Assembly (NCBI RefSeq): GCF_009707665.1
Contig: NZ_WLZW01000001.1
Span: forward strand, 310,001 to 374,000
DNA: 64,000 bases
Reading direction: 5' to 3'
Source: Planomicrobium sp. YIM 101495
GTDB lineage: Bacteria > Bacillota > Bacilli > Bacillales_A > Planococcaceae
Positions 43,232 through 51,735 of this stretch are shown here, one piece after another (within the stretch, counting starts at the first letter, position 1; every line of letters starts with the position of its first letter). The notes under the pieces are model-generated. The model did not search any database, was not told the DNA's origin, and saw only the letters and a list, made by a program, of their open reading frames with translations. The position numbers and the translations under genes are program-made.

Positions 43232-43901
43232 CAGGCACGTCTCCTTTATCATCCGTAGTCGGGGCATTCAATAATGGTTTGCGTTTCGATTGTTCGACAG
43301 AAAGGCGGGCATAGTCCAGCTCCATCTGCAATTGTTCGACATCTGTCGCCAACACGCGCTTCAAATCTTCTTCAAGCACGACTTTCATCGCTTGAAGCAT
43401 CTCCCGTGTATCTTGCAAGGCGATTTTGATTTCCTTGTCCTTGACGGGCTGTCCGACAAGAAGTGAATATTTTTCAGTGAGTTCGACTGCTGTATCGAGA
43501 TGGGAATAAAAGAATCGTTCCACTTGGTAAAACTTCCGTGGATTTTCCTGTACGATTGCAATGATCTTATTCGCGATGCGGGAAATCTCAATCAATTGCT
43601 TGAAAGAAGAAATCGAGCGGACGCGGTAATAAAATCCTTGCAAGTGCTTTACTTTCGCTTTCGCATCTTTCAATTGTTGCTTGACCCCTTTGAATTCCGA
43701 TCGAGTCATGCCAAGCTGTTTGGAATTCGAAGAAATTTGCACTTGTTTGATGGTTGTATTGCTTGCGATATAAGTCCCTGCGGCAACTGCGCCGGATGCG
43801 AGCAATCCGATCTCAGCTCCCAGATAGAGGACGGGGAACATGACGGTCATGAGCGGCAGGCTGACAGATTGCCGCTTGATGAAATTTTCAATTGGCTTCA
43901 T
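43203..43901 (-). CDS. xpaC: XpaC-like protein
   Basis: A 232-residue protein. A hydrophobic region near residues 13-45 ([20 protein letters not shown] and following) is probably a membrane anchor, followed by a helical, charged domain. It matches the PF10112 family (XpaC; named for 5-bromo-4-chloroindolyl phosphate hydrolysis) and is coupled to yaaN, as in B. subtilis. The true function is unknown. The start ATG follows TAAGGAGGC. Confidence 0.88.
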   Translation of the reverse strand: MKPIENFIKRQSVSLPLMTVMFPVLYLGAEIGLLASGAVAAGTYIASNTTIKQVQISSNSKQLGMTRSEFKGVKQQLKDAKAKVKHLQGFYYRVRSISSFKQLIEISRIANKIIAIVQENPRKFYQVERFFYSHLDTAVELTEKYSLLVGQPVKDKEIKIALQDTREMLQAMKVVLEEDLKRVLATDVEQLQMELDYARLSVEQSKRKPLLNAPTTDDKGDVPDERKQIDYK

Positions 43902-44160
43902 CCCGTAAGCCTCCTTAATATATATGATACTACTAGTTCTAATACGTTTCAGTAGCCGAAAGGTTTCGTTCGGCTGGATGCCGTTAGTAAAAAGTTGGGA
44001 GATTCTCTAAAATGATGCTTCTCTACCACACAGCATTGCTTCTTCTCCTTCTTATTTTACGGGAAAGGGAAGGGCTTTACAAACTTGCCGAATCAAGCGT
44101 CCAGGTGGACAAGAAGAGGAATATTTGGCACAATGTATAGTAGAGAACGGAGTGATCATC

Positions 44161-44457
44161 ATGTATGAAGTCATCTATATGAAAGCGGATTACGAGCCTT
44201 GGTGGCAGTTCGATGGATGGGAAGAGGAAGTCATCGAACGTTGTGAATTCGCAGATCTAGCGGCGGCGACTGCCCATTTCGATAACTTGAGAAAACAGTA
44301 CACGCAGAAATATCCGAAGGTCGCAGCGAAGGACGGCAAGTTCCTTGCATTCTGGTCTCATGATGAAAAAGAGTATTGTGAAGCGTGCGAAGAAAATCTG
44401 CAAATGTATCATGGGCTGTTTATTATGAATAATGGGAATGTAGAGAAATGTTTTTAA
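44161..44457 (+). CDS. DUF1033 family protein, 98 aa
   Basis: A 98-residue protein with the DUF1033 start (MYEVIYMKADYEPWWQFDGW). It has acidic patches and a CEACEENL stretch with two Cys. Function unknown. The ATG at 44161 follows GGAGTGATC and was chosen over an upstream start without a site. Confidence 0.82.
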   Translation: MYEVIYMKADYEPWWQFDGWEEEVIERCEFADLAAATAHFDNLRKQYTQKYPKVAAKDGKFLAFWSHDEKEYCEACEENLQMYHGLFIMNNGNVEKCF

Positions 44458-44474
44458 TTTATCCTTAAATTGAT

Positions 44475-44502
44475 TTGATTTTTAGTTAGAAGTTGTTATA
44501 AT
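44475..44502 (+). promoter_or_regulatory. Sigma-A promoter for the csp gene at 44645
   Basis: TTGATT (44475-44480) and TATAAT (44497-44502) are 16 bases apart. Transcription would start about 135 bases before the ATG. This gives the long structured leader typical of cold-induced csp mRNAs; the leader holds a hairpin (AAAAAAGTGATC-x-GGTACTTTTTT near 44553-44584). Confidence 0.75.
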
Positions 44503-44644
44503 AGATTCAATCGAAAAAATAATCTAGACCGAAGAGCTATTCACCTATCCAAAAAAGTGATCAGCACGTATGGTACTTTTTTGAATATGTGAATTTTTTT
44601 CGATTCCATATTGAAATTTTTTATTATTCTAGGAGGTTTTTTAC

Positions 44645-44845
44645 ATGCAAGAAGGAACAGTAAAATGGTTTAACTCAGAAAAAGGTTTCGGTTTCATCGA
44701 AGTTGAAGGCGGAGACGACGTATTCGTACACTTCTCAGCTATTCAAGGCGAAGGCTTCAAAACACTTGACGAAGGTCAAAGAGTTGAGTTTGAAGTAGAG
44801 GAAGGCAACCGCGGACCTCAAGCTACTAACGTAGTGAAACTATAA
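44645..44845 (+). CDS. Cold-shock protein (CspA/CspD type), 66 aa
   Basis: A classic 66-residue cold-shock protein with RNP1 KGFGFIE and RNP2 VFVHFSAI and the closing [11 protein letters not shown]. It binds single-stranded nucleic acid and acts as an RNA chaperone. A strong AGGAGG site, a consensus promoter, a long leader and a good terminator mark it as the main, well-expressed csp of the window. A divergent cold-shock-domain gene lies 130 bases downstream. Confidence 0.96.
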   Translation: MQEGTVKWFNSEKGFGFIEVEGGDDVFVHFSAIQGEGFKTLDEGQRVEFEVEEGNRGPQATNVVKL

Positions 44846-44850
44846 TTTTC

Positions 44851-44879
44851 AAGGGTGTCCTTATGGGCACCTTTTTTTT
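44851..44879 (+). terminator. Terminator after the csp gene
   Basis: AAGGGTG-T-CC pairs with GG-G-CACCTT around TTAT and is followed by eight T residues. Confidence 0.88.
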
Positions 44880-44974
44880 GTGCGGAAAATCCATCACATC
44901 TCTTCGCATCGCCGGTTTATCGCCATGGGGTTTCAGGGTAAAGAAAGGCATGAATGAAATAGGGGGGCTTGGAA

Positions 44975-45181
44975 ATGGAAGGAACAGTGAAGTGGTATGA
45001 CGAAGATAAAGGATATGGACGAATCGAAGGAGAGAATGGAGAAGAGTTTTTCATCGAAGCGATCAATATCGATGTAGTGGGACTCCGTTCCCTTCGGACT
45101 GGTCAGCGTGTCAAGTTCACCGTCGTCGATGGAAATCCGAAGAGGGAACGAATCGCAACGAATTTGACGTTGGTGTTCTGA
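44975..45181 (+). CDS. Divergent cold-shock-domain protein, 68 aa
   Basis: A 68-residue relative of the csp family (MEGTVKWYDEDKGYGRIEGE). The fold pattern is kept, but RNP1 reads KGYGRIEG (Phe replaced by Arg) and RNP2 reads EFFIEAINI instead of VFVHFSAI, losing two of the aromatic/His contacts used to bind RNA. It may bind other ligands or act in a complex. The ATG at 44975 follows AGGGGGG; a TTG at 44969 is too close to that site. Confidence 0.82.
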   Translation: MEGTVKWYDEDKGYGRIEGENGEEFFIEAINIDVVGLRSLRTGQRVKFTVVDGNPKRERIATNLTLVF

Positions 45182-45193
45182 TTCGAACAAATG

Positions 45194-45233
45194 AAAAAGA
45201 GCGCAAGCGGATGAACCGTTTGCGCTCTTTTTT
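45194..45233. terminator. Bidirectional terminator
   Basis: AAAAGAGCGCAAGCGG pairs with CCG-TTTGCGCTCTTTT around ATGAA, with T runs on both strands. It serves the divergent csp gene and the convergent DUF4956 gene. Confidence 0.9.
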
Positions 45234-45237
45234 CTGT

Positions 45238-45930
45238 TCAATAGACTTCCGTGCTCAAGTAGTGGACGGATACTTTCAAGTTGCCGTTCATTTGGCGCAG
45301 CTCGTCCATGAGCTGTTTGTCTTTCACGCCATCTTTGTTCTGGATGATGTAGACGAGCTGAATCATCGTGCCGAGATTGGTCGTCTCGATCGACCGCAAG
45401 TCGAATGATTTCAAGTGGTGGGCAAGAATCTTGTCGAATGCATTCTCGTCGTGCAGATTTTCAGGAACGGTGATGGTCAGGCGTTTTTTTGTAGACGCTT
45501 GCTTCCCGAAGTCCGTGACATACAGGAAAATGATGATGATCGACAAGGCGACTGTGAACAGCACGGCCAAATAATAGAATCCAAGACCACACGTAATGCC
45601 GGCAGCCATTCCAAAAAAGATAAAGGCAATGTCTTTCGGGTCGCTCATGGCGCTTCGGAAGCGGATGATCGAAAATGCGCCGACGAGACCGAAAGCGACA
45701 GCGACGTTGTTGCCGATGACGATCATGACGACCGAAACGGTCACACCCATGATGATGATCGTTTGCACGAATGATTGCGAATAGCGAGCGCCTGTATGTG
45801 TTTTCTTGTAGAGGAATGCGATGACGAGTGTACAAACGAAGCTGAGAAGAATCGCGAGAAACGCTTCCAGAATCGTCAAGCGGCTCGTCGCGTCAGCCAA
45901 TGATTTCAAGTCTGTTAAAAAGATATCCAT
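45238..45930 (-). CDS. DUF4956 membrane protein
   Basis: A 230-residue protein with three or four N-terminal membrane helices (about 20-40, 55-75, 80-95 and 105-135) and a soluble C-terminal domain of about 90 residues. GLVGAFSIIRFRSAMSDPKDIAFIFF is the family hallmark. DUF4956 proteins usually sit next to VTC-domain and CotH genes, as here. Function unknown; a membrane partner of the VTC protein is a reasonable guess. It begins directly after the VTC stop codon (TAA then ATG), so translation is coupled. Confidence 0.87.
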   Translation of the reverse strand: MDIFLTDLKSLADATSRLTILEAFLAILLSFVCTLVIAFLYKKTHTGARYSQSFVQTIIIMGVTVSVVMIVIGNNVAVAFGLVGAFSIIRFRSAMSDPKDIAFIFFGMAAGITCGLGFYYLAVLFTVALSIIIIFLYVTDFGKQASTKKRLTITVPENLHDENAFDKILAHHLKSFDLRSIETTNLGTMIQLVYIIQNKDGVKDKQLMDELRQMNGNLKVSVHYLSTEVY

Positions 45931-46689
45931 TTACATTACCATGTCCTTTTCCGTAGAGATTTGTCCAGAAAGTGCTCGGTCGGCCATCAATTCGACGCTT
46001 GTACAAAATTTCGAGACGCTTTGCTTCGAGCAGCCGTGTTCACTGAGAAGACGGGACAACCAAAACGGCACAGTCTCGGAAACTTTCACTTCGAGGACGA
46101 CATTGTCCCGATCGATGAAGTGCTGTCCTTCAGGTCCATTCTCGATGCGGAGGTCGTCAGTGCGGCACATCAGATTGTAGTCGAATGTGACGCGCAAGTC
46201 AGGTTCATCGATACCGGAGAACGCTTGGCGGTCATAGCTGACGACCAACTCCGGCCGCAAGTCGTAAAGGGACTTGAAATGCATTGCTTCTTTCAGGATC
46301 TGCTCATTGGATGCAAGCCACTTGCGTTGTTCCCAATCTTCGCCGGCTGCGTTGAGCAGTTCATATGCTTCGTTGAGGGGAAGCGCTGTCCGCCGCTTAT
46401 TGACGACGTTCTTGAACTTCTGCTTCACTTCGATGAACGCCGTGCTCGTCTCATCTGCCTGATCGTAGATGCGCAGGCGTAACTTTTGCCGGAATCGCAG
46501 TTTATTCCTTGTTTCATAGTAAATCTTGGAATCATCGGAATCGTAATAGAGCGAGACGATGTTATACTTCCCTTCAGTGCCATATGCGTCATATTTCATC
46601 TTTTCCAACAGATGTTCACGGAGACTTATGTATTGTTCGAATGAAATCAAGTATTTCAATTCGTAACGTTTAAAGACTTCTTTGACCAA
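45931..46689 (-). CDS. VTC-domain (polyphosphate polymerase-like) protein
   Basis: A 252-residue VTC domain of the CYTH-like tunnel fold. Strands with the basic/acidic residues that bind triphosphate are visible: RYELKYLIS, SLYYDS, KLRFRQKLRLRIYD, AFIEVKQKF, SYDRQAF, RVTFDYNL and VVLEVKVS. Yeast Vtc4 makes polyphosphate from ATP; bacterial homologues are not well tested. The start is the TTG at 46689, eight bases after AAGGAGG. Coupled to DUF4956; divergent from the CotH gene. Confidence 0.87.
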   Translation of the reverse strand: MVKEVFKRYELKYLISFEQYISLREHLLEKMKYDAYGTEGKYNIVSLYYDSDDSKIYYETRNKLRFRQKLRLRIYDQADETSTAFIEVKQKFKNVVNKRRTALPLNEAYELLNAAGEDWEQRKWLASNEQILKEAMHFKSLYDLRPELVVSYDRQAFSGIDEPDLRVTFDYNLMCRTDDLRIENGPEGQHFIDRDNVVLEVKVSETVPFWLSRLLSEHGCSKQSVSKFCTSVELMADRALSGQISTEKDMVM

Positions 46690-46757
46690 TGGGGCTGCCT
46701 CCTTCGGTATGTATTGCAAATATTATTGCAGCCATGTTAATTGGCATATTATTATAT

Positions 46758-46786
46758 AGTATACTAATGGGGAAGCGCTTTGACAA
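46758..46786 (-). promoter_or_regulatory. Sigma-A promoter for the VTC-DUF4956 operon
   Basis: Minus strand: TTGTCA (-35, 46781-46786), 17-base spacer, TATACT (-10, 46758-46763). The spacer holds AAGCGCTT, which resembles a cre core but has two mismatches to the consensus. The -10 overlaps a palindrome (TAGTATACTA), so a -10-like TATACT also reads on the plus strand toward cotH. Confidence 0.78.
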
Positions 46787-46819
46787 TCGGCCATCATCAT
46801 CTAGAACACAGGAGGAACT

Positions 46820-49093
46820 ATGAAATTCATCTATTCGTTGATCGCAATCATTTTACTTTTAGGCGCAGGCGCGCTTTTTTATACAATCGGAAGGGAAGGG
46901 CAGGAACTGGATCCTGCACTGGAGTCCGTGCTGGAAGAACAATACGGCATCACACCAGGTTCATTCACTCCGGACAAAGTGCGTGCAATCACCGAGCTCG
47001 ACATCTCAGGACGCGGCATCCGCCGAATGGATGGCATCGAACATTTCCATTCTTTGCAAAAGCTCGATGCCAGCCATAATATGATTGAAAATGCACCGGA
47101 ACTGGAAGGGTTAGGAAAACTGGAGTCCGTTGATTTAAGTTTCAATCTGCTGAAGACAATTTCATTCAAGAGTCCTCACCTTCACACTATCGACCTCGAA
47201 AGAAATCTGCTGGGAACTGGAGCGTTCGTGAAAGGCTTGACGGCACTTCGCGAATTGAATCTGCGCGACAATGATTTGACCGAACTGTCGTCGCTTACGG
47301 TTGCCAAAACATTGACGCACTTAAACTTGCGTGGCAATCGGATCACCGACATCAAGCCGCTCAGTGAACTAGGCAACTTGGTTGATTTGAACTTGCGAAA
47401 TAATGAAATCACCGATTATCGTCACTTGGATAAGCTACCGACGTTGAACGAGCGTCTTTACATTGCAGGGAATCCAGGGATAGATTATACGGAACTTGCA
47501 CGTTTGTCCGAAATGGTGCGGGATGTGGACTTTGAAATCCGCTGGAAACAGCCGACTGTCAATCTCGAAAGTGGTTTCATCGGCGACGGTGCGATCGTTG
47601 AACTGTCTACGGATGTGGAAGGAGCCTGGATTTTCTACACACTCGATGGTTCGGAACCTACTGCATCGGCGACGAAATATGAAGGACCGATTGCGATAAA
47701 TGCAGAAACCATTCGGCAAGTTCCGATCATCGCGAATACAAAAACTTCGATTTACCGTGAGGCGTTCTCATTGAAGCCGGAGCAAGTGAAAAAAGCGGCG
47801 GTGTTGCGGGCGAATGTTTACTATAGAGGCCAGTTTAGTCCCACAGTCACGCATACCTACTTCCTGGAGGAGAATGCAACAAAATTACCGATTATTTCCT
47901 TGTCATTGGACAACGACGATCTGTTCGATTCGAAGCGAGGGATCTACGTTCCAGGTGATTTTTACCGCGCCACGAACTTCTCAAGCGAAGGGAATTATTT
48001 TCAGCGCGGAAGGGACTGGGAGCGAAAAGCGAGCTTGGAGTGGTTCGAGCAAGGGGAACGTGTTTTCCAGCAAGATGTCGGCGTCCGTATCCACGGAGGT
48101 TACAGCCGTTCATTGCCCCAAAAAAGCTTGCGCGTGTATGCACGCGATGAATTCGGTGCAGCCTCTTTGAACTTCCCGTTCTTCGGAGAGGACAAGCGGG
48201 ACCAGTTTGACCGAATCCTTCTCCGTAATGCAGGAAATGACCATGCAGGTGCATTTTTCCGTGATGCCCTCATGCATCACCTCGTAGAAGACGGTCCGGT
48301 CGAAACGATGGATGCAGCGCCGGCAATCGTTCTATTGAACGGGGAATATTGGGGAATCCACAATGTACGCGATAGTTACTCGGCGGAATGGTTTGAAACA
48401 CGTTACAATGTGCCTGCAGGGGATGTTGTGATCATTGAGACGGACAAGCTAGCGGAGGAAGGGTTTGCGGTCGATGAAGGCGAAGCGGCAGACCTTGGAT
48501 CGTTCATGGAACTGTTCGACGAGACGAAGGAAAACGCGCGCATCGATTATTTGGCACAACGGATGGATATCGACAACTATTTGCATTACCTCGCGTACCA
48601 AGTGTATTTTGCGAACACAGACTCATTCGGTAATAACACAGCAGTTTGGCGGAAACAGGGCGCAGTGCACGAGGGGGCGCCGGCAGGGCACGACGGCAAA
48701 TGGCGCTGGCTCTTATACGATACCGATCAAGGCTTCGGGGGGAATCCGAATCTTATCGATGGCTATGCACACGATACGTTAGCTTGGGCGTTGGAAGACA
48801 AGCCGCAAAACCGGTTGACGCGCGATTTGTTGGCGGACGAAGAAACCCGCGCACGATTCATTGAAATCATGCAAGCTCTTCTTTTGGATGAATTTAACAC
48901 AGAGCGTGTAATCGAAGAAATCGACCGGATGGAAACGGCAATTGCCGAAGAAATGCCAAAGCATATCACACGCTGGCAGGCACCTGCGGACATTGCAACT
49001 TGGCGCACGGAAGTTGAGGCGTTACGGGAGTTTGCTGAGAAACGGCCTTCCTATATCTTAGAGCAGTTGGAGGCACTAGAGAGAGAAAATTGA
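46820..49093 (+). CDS. CotH-family kinase with leucine-rich repeats
   Basis: A 757-residue protein anchored by an N-terminal membrane helix (about 4-24). Order: leucine-rich repeats (about 55-215; LTHLNLRGNRITDIKPLSEL and similar), a chitobiase/CHB_HEX_C-like beta domain (about 245-335; WIFYTLDGSEPTASATKYEG), then a CotH kinase domain (about 355-720; GVRIHGGYSRSLPQKSLRVY, ILLRNAGND, RWLLYDTDQGFG). CotH proteins are atypical kinases; B. subtilis CotH phosphorylates spore coat proteins. This one should face outward. The GGAGGAAC site precedes the ATG. It is divergent from VTC-DUF4956 and followed by a YkvA-like gene. Confidence 0.9.
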   Translation: MKFIYSLIAIILLLGAGALFYTIGREGQELDPALESVLEEQYGITPGSFTPDKVRAITELDISGRGIRRMDGIEHFHSLQKLDASHNMIENAPELEGLGKLESVDLSFNLLKTISFKSPHLHTIDLERNLLGTGAFVKGLTALRELNLRDNDLTELSSLTVAKTLTHLNLRGNRITDIKPLSELGNLVDLNLRNNEITDYRHLDKLPTLNERLYIAGNPGIDYTELARLSEMVRDVDFEIRWKQPTVNLESGFIGDGAIVELSTDVEGAWIFYTLDGSEPTASATKYEGPIAINAETIRQVPIIANTKTSIYREAFSLKPEQVKKAAVLRANVYYRGQFSPTVTHTYFLEENATKLPIISLSLDNDDLFDSKRGIYVPGDFYRATNFSSEGNYFQRGRDWERKASLEWFEQGERVFQQDVGVRIHGGYSRSLPQKSLRVYARDEFGAASLNFPFFGEDKRDQFDRILLRNAGNDHAGAFFRDALMHHLVEDGPVETMDAAPAIVLLNGEYWGIHNVRDSYSAEWFETRYNVPAGDVVIIETDKLAEEGFAVDEGEAADLGSFMELFDETKENARIDYLAQRMDIDNYLHYLAYQVYFANTDSFGNNTAVWRKQGAVHEGAPAGHDGKWRWLLYDTDQGFGGNPNLIDGYAHDTLAWALEDKPQNRLTRDLLADEETRARFIEIMQALLLDEFNTERVIEEIDRMETAIAEEMPKHITRWQAPADIATWRTEVEALREFAEKRPSYILEQLEALEREN

Positions 49094-49162
49094 GTGCAAA
49101 CGTTTCGTGGAGACGCACAATCGGGTATGGAAGGAAAAATAGATCGGATAGGTGGAGTGCTT

Positions 49163-49639
49163 ATGCCAGAGAAATATTTGAACAAACCATTACCGTCAGA
49201 GAAAAAACAGCAAGACTTCTATAAAAATCTGCGCAGCAAAGTTGATACATGGGCAGACAAAAAAGGCGGTATTTTAGGCAAACTCGGGAAGTATGTCTTG
49301 CTTGCGCCAGACTTGTTCTACTTGCTTGCGAAACTATTGACAGACGACCGGATTGATAAGAAAAACAAGGCGACGGTGGGAGCAGGTCTGCTTTATTTCA
49401 TCGCGCCTCTTGATTTCTTGCCGGAAATGCTCGTCGGTGCTGGAGGCTTCGTCGATGACGTCGTCGTAGCCGTCTTCGTCATCAACACGTTGCTGAATAA
49501 ATTCCCGGTCGAATTGATCGAAGAACACTGGGCAGGGGATGACGAACTGTTGAGTGTCATCCGCGGTGTTGCAAATTCTGGCAACCAATTCGTCTCGAAA
49601 CTTCCAGCCGGACGTCTCGTTAAGAAATTCATGAAATAG
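49163..49639 (+). CDS. YkvA (DUF1232) family membrane protein
   Basis: A 158-residue protein with a DUF1232 core (AGLLYFIAPLDFLPEMLVGA and FVDDVVVAVFVINTLL): two membrane or membrane-associated helices. Function unknown. The ATG at 49163 has AGGTGGAG upstream; the longer open frame starts at the cotH stop and lacks a site. It is probably in the cotH transcript. A strong terminator follows. Confidence 0.82.
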   Translation: MPEKYLNKPLPSEKKQQDFYKNLRSKVDTWADKKGGILGKLGKYVLLAPDLFYLLAKLLTDDRIDKKNKATVGAGLLYFIAPLDFLPEMLVGAGGFVDDVVVAVFVINTLLNKFPVELIEEHWAGDDELLSVIRGVANSGNQFVSKLPAGRLVKKFMK

Positions 49640-49657
49640 GAATGGTTGATGAATACG

Positions 49658-49706
49658 AAAAAGAGGAATCTGTGATGTCATGTAGACATCGCAGATTCCT
49701 CTTTTG
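49658..49706. terminator. Strong bidirectional terminator
   Basis: AAAAGAGGAATCTGTGATGTC pairs (one mismatch) with GACATCGCAGATTCCTCTTTT around ATGTA. T-rich on the plus side; the minus side serves ykpA. Confidence 0.9.
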
Positions 49707-49710
49707 ATTT

Positions 49711-51315
49711 TTATTTGTAACCTTGTTGATCTTTCCACTCAAGGAACTCATCATACGTCAATTGCTTGTCAAGAATTGAACCGTCTTCACGGATCTCGAT
49801 TACGCGGTTTGCAATCGTCTGGATGAACTGATGGTCATGTGATGTGAAGACCATCGCGCCTTTGAATGCGATCAAGCCGTTGTTCAATGCTTGGATGGAC
49901 TCAAGGTCCAAATGGTTCGTTGGCTCATCAAGCAATAATACGTTCGCGTGCGAGAGCATCATTTTCGACAGCATACAACGAACTTTCTCTCCACCGGAAA
50001 GAACGGAAGGTTTTTTCTTCACTTCTTCACCAGAGAACAGCATACGGCCGAGGAAGCCACGTAAGAACGTTTCGCTCTCGTCGTCTGGAGAGTACTGGCG
50101 CAGCCAATCTACTAGAGATGGCTCGCTTCCTTCGAAGTACTCGCTGTTATCGATCGGCAAGTATGCACGAGTCGTTGTAACACCCCAGCGTACAGAACCT
50201 GTCGCTGGATCATCTTCGCCAGCCAAAACGCGCAGCAAAGCAGATTTCGCGAGAGGATCACCAAGAAGGATGATTTTATCTTCTTTGTTCATTGAGAAGT
50301 TGATATTTTTCAGCAGCTCTTCACCATCAACCGTTTGGCTAACATCTTGAAGCGTTACGACATCGTTCCCGATTTCGCGGCCAATTTGGAAGTTAACGTA
50401 AGGATACTTGCGAGAAGATGGACGGATGTCATCAAGTTCGATCTTATCAAGCATCTTCTTACGGGAAGTAGCCTGCTTAGATTTAGAGGCGTTCGCAGAG
50501 AACCGGGCGATAAATGCTTGGAGCTCTTTGATTTTCTCTTCTTTTTTCGAGTTTTGGTCAGCTGCCATACGTGAAGCCAATTGACTTGATTCATACCAGA
50601 AGTCGTAATTTCCTACATATAGCTGGATTTTTGCGAAGTCAAGGTCGGCAATGTGTGTACAAACTTTGTTCAAGAAGTGACGGTCATGCGAAACGACGAT
50701 GACTGTGTTCTCGAAGTTGATTAGGAATTCTTCCAGCCACTGAATTGCTTTTAGGTCAAGGTGGTTAGTAGGCTCATCCAGAAGAAGTACATCCGGTTTG
50801 CCGAATAGTGCCTGTGCAAGCAATACTTTTACTTTGTCTGAACCGGAAAGCTCAGCCATCTTCTTGTCATGAAGTGCATCGGTAATTCCGAGACCTTGCA
50901 GGAGAATCGCTGCTTCAGACTCTGCTTCCCAACCGTTCAGCTCAGCGAATTCGCCTTCAAGTTCAGCTGCGCGCATGCCATCTTCATCGCTGAAATCTTC
51001 CTTCATGTAAATAGCATTTTTCTCACTCATCACTTGATAAAGCTTTTTATGGCCCATGATGACGGTCTCGAGTACCGGGAATTCTTCATATTCGAAGTGA
51101 TCCTGTTTAAGGACTGCAAGACGCTCGTCTTTGCCCATTGATACAGTCCCAGTTTGGGATTCCAATTCACCAGAAAGGATTTTGATGAACGTTGATTTAC
51201 CGGCACCATTGGCACCAATCAGTCCGTAGCAATTCCCTGGATTAAATTGAATATTCACTTCATCGAACAATTTTCTGTCGCCAAAACGTAGACTTACATT
51301 ATTAACTGCGATCAT
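49711..51315 (-). CDS. ykpA: ABC-F ATPase YkpA (YbiT type)
   Basis: A 534-residue double-ATPase protein without membrane segments. Domain 1 has GANGAGKST near 37 and a degenerate signature, ELSGSDKVK; domain 2 has the weaker Walker A GDPLAKSALL near 353 and signature VLSGGEKVR. The changed second Walker A (no Lys-Ser/Thr pair in the usual place) is typical of the YbiT/YkpA branch. It acts on ribosomes, not in transport. The start follows AGGAGGT. A second ABC-F, YfmR, is at 12989. Confidence 0.88.
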   Translation of the reverse strand: MIAVNNVSLRFGDRKLFDEVNIQFNPGNCYGLIGANGAGKSTFIKILSGELESQTGTVSMGKDERLAVLKQDHFEYEEFPVLETVIMGHKKLYQVMSEKNAIYMKEDFSDEDGMRAAELEGEFAELNGWEAESEAAILLQGLGITDALHDKKMAELSGSDKVKVLLAQALFGKPDVLLLDEPTNHLDLKAIQWLEEFLINFENTVIVVSHDRHFLNKVCTHIADLDFAKIQLYVGNYDFWYESSQLASRMAADQNSKKEEKIKELQAFIARFSANASKSKQATSRKKMLDKIELDDIRPSSRKYPYVNFQIGREIGNDVVTLQDVSQTVDGEELLKNINFSMNKEDKIILLGDPLAKSALLRVLAGEDDPATGSVRWGVTTTRAYLPIDNSEYFEGSEPSLVDWLRQYSPDDESETFLRGFLGRMLFSGEEVKKKPSVLSGGEKVRCMLSKMMLSHANVLLLDEPTNHLDLESIQALNNGLIAFKGAMVFTSHDHQFIQTIANRVIEIREDGSILDKQLTYDEFLEWKDQQGYK

Positions 51316-51420
51316 TTTTTATACGTACCTCCTAAATTTCACAATGAGAATAGTATACCACGAATCGCTCCGGAACAGATAGCAATCGAAGGCGAACTGC
51401 GCTAAACTATTATCGTGATT

Positions 51421-51660
51421 CTAGAGCGTTCGGGTACGCCTGTTCTTATAAGCGTCCAGGAGACCGAGCTCCTTGTTCAACAAATATTCCATCCTTACAT
51501 AATCACGGCGTTCCGGAACATGATCTTTCGTAACGCCTTGCATCGAAAAGATGAAGTAATAACCGCCGATTTGCCGGAACCGCACAACAATATGTGGGAA
51601 ATCATCAAAAATCGCTTTAATATTATATCTTTTAGCGTAACTCCAGTTTACGAGTTTCAT
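51421..51660 (-). CDS. Hypothetical protein, 79 aa
   Basis: A 79-residue basic protein (starts MKLVNWSYAKRYNIKAIFDD). I do not recognise it. Its start at 51660 has AAAGGCGGGT upstream. It lies between ykpA (same strand) and the MFS gene (opposite strand), in the stretch that would be a 107-codon N-terminal extension of the MFS frame; that extension lacks membrane helices and is not credible. The protein has no obvious domain and could be a regulator or a partner of YkpA. Confidence 0.5.
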   Translation of the reverse strand: MKLVNWSYAKRYNIKAIFDDFPHIVVRFRQIGGYYFIFSMQGVTKDHVPERRDYVRMEYLLNKELGLLDAYKNRRTRTL

Positions 51661-51735
51661 CGAATTAACCCGCCTTTCACTTCAATTGTAGTAAAAATTT
51701 GCGGGGAACACAAGTTTGGGAAAGAAGGTTGCTTA

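Noticed and set aside
45415-45774. A 119-codon frame rich in Asp/His opposite DUF4956
   Set aside because: Shadow of a membrane protein gene; Asp/His-rich composition comes from reversed Ile/Val/Met codons.
51415-51735. A 107-residue N-terminal extension of the MFS transporter
   Set aside because: It has no membrane helices, overlaps a better minus-strand frame and lacks a start signal; ATG 51736 has a ribosome-binding site and leads straight into helix 1.
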